Assembly: GCA_900553255.1 (NCBI GenBank)
Contig: USCI01000004.1
Location: 1 to 63,857, forward strand
Origin: an uncultured Oscillospiraceae bacterium
GTDB taxonomy: Bacteria > Bacillota > Clostridia > Oscillospirales > Acutalibacteraceae
Reading direction: 5' to 3'
Length of the DNA stretch: 63,857 nt
The number at the start of each line of letters is the position of its first letter. Positions within the stretch are counted from its first letter, which is position 1. This document shows, piece after piece, positions 62,302 to 63,857 of this stretch. A program made the position numbers and the translations under genes. The notes beneath the pieces were generated by a model that was given only the letters and a program-made list of their open reading frames with translations, made no database searches and had not been told where the DNA came from.

Positions 62302-62424
62302 AAGGCCGCGCGGACTACGCCGAACTGCTGCCCCGCATGGAGGACTACATGAACCGCTACTGCGTGTTCGGCTGATGTACTTACCGAAAAGTCCCGCCGT
62401 CAGGCATAGCCTTTACGGCGGGGC
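62282..62424 (+). repeat. Diverged second copy of the pyrE 3' end and terminator
   Basis: Matches 61358-61500 along about 140 bp: same codons for DIYEYLKGxADYAELLPRME, DYMNRYCVF, stop, GATGTACTT.CCGAAAAG and a hairpin terminator CCCGCCGT/ACGGCGGG. About one base in ten differs. No upstream pyrE sequence precedes it. Confidence 0.85.
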
Positions 62425-62582
62425 TTTTCATATTCAGCGTTTCAGCGTTTATCGACGCGCGTGAAAACCGCAGGGAAACGGCTGCAGCAACAGGATATTG
62501 ATCCAGCTGTTGATCATCGGCACAATGGCGCCCCAGATCCCCATAGGCAAGCGATTTCTGTCCCCGGCACGCCTGTCTGCAG

Positions 62583-63551
62583 TTACTTCAGATACTCGTC
62601 GTCGTTCTGGTAATACTGGTCGCGGAATTTGTTCGGCGTGGTCCCGGTGTACTTCTTGAACACCCGGAAAAAGTTGTTGACATCGCTGAACCCGCAGGAC
62701 TTGGCCACCTCTTCCACCGAGCCGTTGCGGATGAGTTTCTCCTTCGCGCGGCTGATCCGGTAGTTGACCAGATAATTGTACGGCGACATGCCGAAGCTCT
62801 CCTTAAACAGGCGGATGAAGTAATACGGCGAAATATAGCGGTTCTTGGCAAATTCCGAGATGTTGATGTTCTCGCTGTAATGCTCCTGCAGGTAAACCGC
62901 CGCGTTTTCCAGCAGCTCGCTGTGGCTGTTGGCCTTTTTCTGGCGGGACTGCAGCACGATGATCTCGGTCAGCAGCGCCGAAACGAGGTTGGAAAAGATA
63001 AAGCAGGAGTCCCGGTCGATCTTGGTAAACTCGTTGAGGATGCTGTCAAAGTAGTAGGCCGCATTGCCGGAATACTCCAGGAAGCCGATGCAGCGGTCCA
63101 CCACCTTCTGCCCGCCGGGCGCGGTAAAATGGATGTGCTTGTATTCCCAGTAGTCGGACGGCGCCGTCCGGTACAGGTGCGGCTTGTAGCAGTCCACCAG
63201 CAGCAGCGAACCCGGCGAACAGGTATACACCTTCCCCTCGGTCTCCACGTAGCCGCAGCCACCGGTGGTCAGGATACACTGATAGCTTTCGATCCCCTGC
63301 CGATTGGTATAATACTTTTTCCCCACCGTCCAGTCGGCCGCAGCCGTGACGCAGAACGGCATCTGACGCGCCTCTTCGTCTGGCGTATAGCAATAAACCT
63401 TTTGTACCGGCGCATCCTCGTTTTCCTTTTCTTCCAGAAACGCCTGGAATTCGGCATCGAAATCCTCAGATATGATGCATTTCACGTTTTGGTAGTCCAT
63501 CTGGAATTCCAGCTTCGGCGCAGTACCCTTTTTCTCGTTTTCTTCCGGCAT
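62583..63551 (-). CDS. AraC-family regulator with cupin sensor
   Basis: 322 aa from the ATG at 63551 (an in-frame start lies 9 nt earlier). N-terminal extension of about 80 residues, a cupin-like sensor (SYQCILTTGGCGYVETEGKV, SPGSLLLVDCYKPHLYR, about 88-125), and a C-terminal double HTH (INISEFAKNRYISPYYFIRL, FKESFGMSPYNYLVNYRISR, VAKSCGFSDVNNFFRVFKKY, about 215-305). No partner gene is visible nearby, so its regulon is unknown; sugar use is typical. Confidence 0.88.
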   Translation of the reverse strand: MPEENEKKGTAPKLEFQMDYQNVKCIISEDFDAEFQAFLEEKENEDAPVQKVYCYTPDEEARQMPFCVTAAADWTVGKKYYTNRQGIESYQCILTTGGCGYVETEGKVYTCSPGSLLLVDCYKPHLYRTAPSDYWEYKHIHFTAPGGQKVVDRCIGFLEYSGNAAYYFDSILNEFTKIDRDSCFIFSNLVSALLTEIIVLQSRQKKANSHSELLENAAVYLQEHYSENINISEFAKNRYISPYYFIRLFKESFGMSPYNYLVNYRISRAKEKLIRNGSVEEVAKSCGFSDVNNFFRVFKKYTGTTPNKFRDQYYQNDDEYLK

Positions 63552-63601
63552 TTCTATCACCCCGATACCTGTTTACTGGATTATTTTCCTCTCTATTTTC
63601 T

Positions 63602-63639
63602 ATATTAATCGATAAAAAGACATTTGTCAAATATTTGTC
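63602..63639 (-). promoter_or_regulatory. Promoter and palindrome of the AraC gene
   Basis: On the minus strand TTGACA (63630-63625), 17 nt, TAATAT (63607-63602). The palindrome CAAATATTTG overlaps the -35 and may be an operator. Confidence 0.7.
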
Positions 63640-63809
63640 TACGTCCTGCAAGTTCAGCAGAAATTGCTTTTTTTCATGCTTTATACCAGCTTCAAAAAAC
63701 GGCATTTTTTCGATATCCTGATTATAAAACTACGCGGTATGCCTTAATTTTCTTTGCTGTACCGCCACTTTTTGCCTTGTGCAAAAAATGCTGAAAATGC
63801 ATAATCAAA

Positions 63810-63851
63810 ACCACCAGTGAACTGGTGGTATGCACAGGCCCTGGAAGGGCC
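63810..63851. repeat. Two adjacent hairpins, possible IS200/IS605 end
   Basis: ACCACCAGT/ACTGGTGGT (63810-63829, loop GA) and GGCCCT/AGGGCC (63837-63851). IS200/IS605 elements carry imperfect palindromes at their ends. No transposase is in view, as the window ends six bases later. Confidence 0.35.
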
Positions 63852-63857
63852 AAATAC

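Overview
The window looks like a piece of a Gram-positive Clostridia chromosome, most likely Oscillospirales/Ruminococcaceae-like. Evidence: strong AGGAGG ribosome sites, a T-box in front of the branched-chain amino acid genes, sigma-A promoters of TTGACA-N17-TATAAT type, FtsEX with coiled-coil M23 hydrolases, a PdaB-like deacetylase and an MsmK-type ABC ATPase. The species assignment is inference; no 16S gene is present.

Two compartments are visible. Positions 1 to about 28,200 form an accessory island, visibly richer in A+T and full of mobile-element genes. It holds (a) cell-surface proteins with List-Bact repeats and sortase-type tails plus an orphan winged-helix regulator (91-4590); (b) a recombination scar near 4590 where a surface-protein tail and a RecD-like helicase tail are both cut; (c) a plus-strand integrative-element module of primase, PcfK-like, DUF and PcfJ-like genes (4957-11331); (d) a minus-strand sigma-factor/HTH pair and a second winged-helix regulator (11421-12976), with 11-bp direct repeats over the promoter between them; (e) a roughly 11.5-kb minus-strand cluster with three dynamin-like GTPases, glycine-zipper membrane proteins, an EF-hand/papain-like protease, a LytTR regulator, a macro-domain protein and a RelA/SpoT-type HD hydrolase (13126-24587); and (f) a ParM/ParR partition pair and a replication-type HTH protein (25041-27937), ending in iteron-like repeats beside lysS. 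No integrase, relaxase or mating-pore gene is visible, so the island is either truncated or continues to the left.

From 28,212 on the sequence is G+C-rich core chromosome. It carries lysS-greA behind a perfect consensus promoter, a solitary 5S rRNA, a T-box-led ilvB-ilvN-cimA-leuC-leuD operon, a zinc-ribbon membrane protein, a division/cell-wall cluster (ftsE-ftsX-M23-S41-like-M23), a CdaR-type regulator, an msmK-like ATPase, rsuA, small conserved genes, tRNA-Gly with an 89-bp tandem repeat behind it, a DUF2079 membrane protein, lepA, a PdaB-like deacetylase, pyrE and an AraC regulator. Just after pyrE a short insert carrying one membrane-protein gene is followed by a diverged second copy of the pyrE 3' end and its terminator, the footprint of an integration event.

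The strongest candidate for an undescribed system is the dynamin cluster. It is driven by one good promoter whose start point falls at the edge of a (GTAT)13 repeat, followed by a 21-bp terminator-like hairpin ahead of the first gene; its second GTPase is split by a frameshift in a run of seven C. Together these suggest a switchable, membrane-remodelling stress or defence operon carried on a mobile island.
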